Of a stretch of 5,986 bases of DNA, positions 5,918-5,986 are shown piece after piece. The position numbers were made by a program, and so were the translations under genes. The stretch's first letter is position 1; the number at the start of each line of letters is the position of its first letter. The stretch comes from an uncultured Spirochaetaceae bacterium (GTDB lineage Bacteria > Spirochaetota > Spirochaetia > Treponematales > Treponemataceae), in the NCBI GenBank assembly GCA_902766345.1, contig CACXDK010000347.1:1-5986 (forward strand), written 5' to 3'. Under the pieces are notes generated by a model. It was not told where the DNA came from. It searched no databases and worked only from the letters and a program-made list of their open reading frames with translations.

Positions 5918-5986
5918 GGCTCGTTGGTCAAGCGGTTAAGACGCTGCCCTCTCACGGCAGAATCAGCGGTTCGATTCCGCTACGAG
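5918..5986 (+). tRNA. tRNA-Glu (anticodon CTC), second copy, cut by the window edge
   Basis: This is an exact copy of the first 69 nt of the tRNA at 5801, with the same CTC anticodon; the last acceptor bases and discriminator lie beyond the window. It follows the first copy after a 45-nt A/T-rich spacer that contains a small inverted repeat (TGAATC / GATTCA, 5875-5892) and no terminator. The two are probably cut from one precursor. The upstream bases differ between the copies except for the AT just before the gene, so only the tRNA itself is duplicated or kept identical. Confidence 0.93.

Overview
The window holds a near-complete bacterial translation and transcription operon on the minus strand, read from about 5603 down to position 1. 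A divergent, plus-strand tRNA cluster starts near the right edge. The gene order rimP - nusA - rnpM(ylxR) - ylxQ - infB - rbfA - nrnA is the classic Firmicutes arrangement. Several features suggest a Clostridia member, probably Lachnospiraceae-like: moderate G+C, the L7Ae-like YlxQ and YlxR pair between nusA and infB, a long Asn/Gly/Arg-rich linker in IF2, and a NusA that lacks the C-terminal repeats of enterobacteria. The family-level placement is an inference from protein style; no search was run.

Layout, right to left along transcription. Positions 5639-5732 are an A/T-tract spacer between two divergent promoters. The minus-strand promoter (TTGACG, 17 bp, TATATT; 5638-5610) drives a short leader with a GNRA-capped hairpin followed by six U (5591-5565). 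This looks like a terminator or attenuator placed before the first gene. A GTG-started rimP of only 95 codons follows (5536-5249), then nusA (5249-4020), rnpM (4039-3740), ylxQ (TTG start, 3753-3448), infB (3443-588) and rbfA (TTG start, 591-175). A 103-nt gap with a strong hairpin (95-133) separates rbfA from the first 24 codons of nrnA, which runs off the left edge. The plus-strand promoter (TTGCAT, 17 bp, TATAGT; 5733-5761) serves two identical tRNA-Glu(CTC) genes, the second cut by the right edge.

Together the products cover 30S assembly (RimP, RbfA), transcription elongation and termination (NusA), RNA binding and RNase P modulation (YlxQ, RnpM), translation initiation (IF2) and turnover of very short RNAs (NrnA). 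The genes overlap or nearly touch, and three of the six complete genes use non-ATG starts, so translational coupling is likely throughout.

This is mostly an ordinary housekeeping region; I found no evidence for a new mobile, defence or biosynthetic system. The points most worth a second look are the RimP that ends right after its first domain, the attenuator-like leader, the RG/NG-rich IF2 linker, the hairpin between rbfA and nrnA, and the tandem tRNA-Glu(CTC) genes that do not encode CCA.
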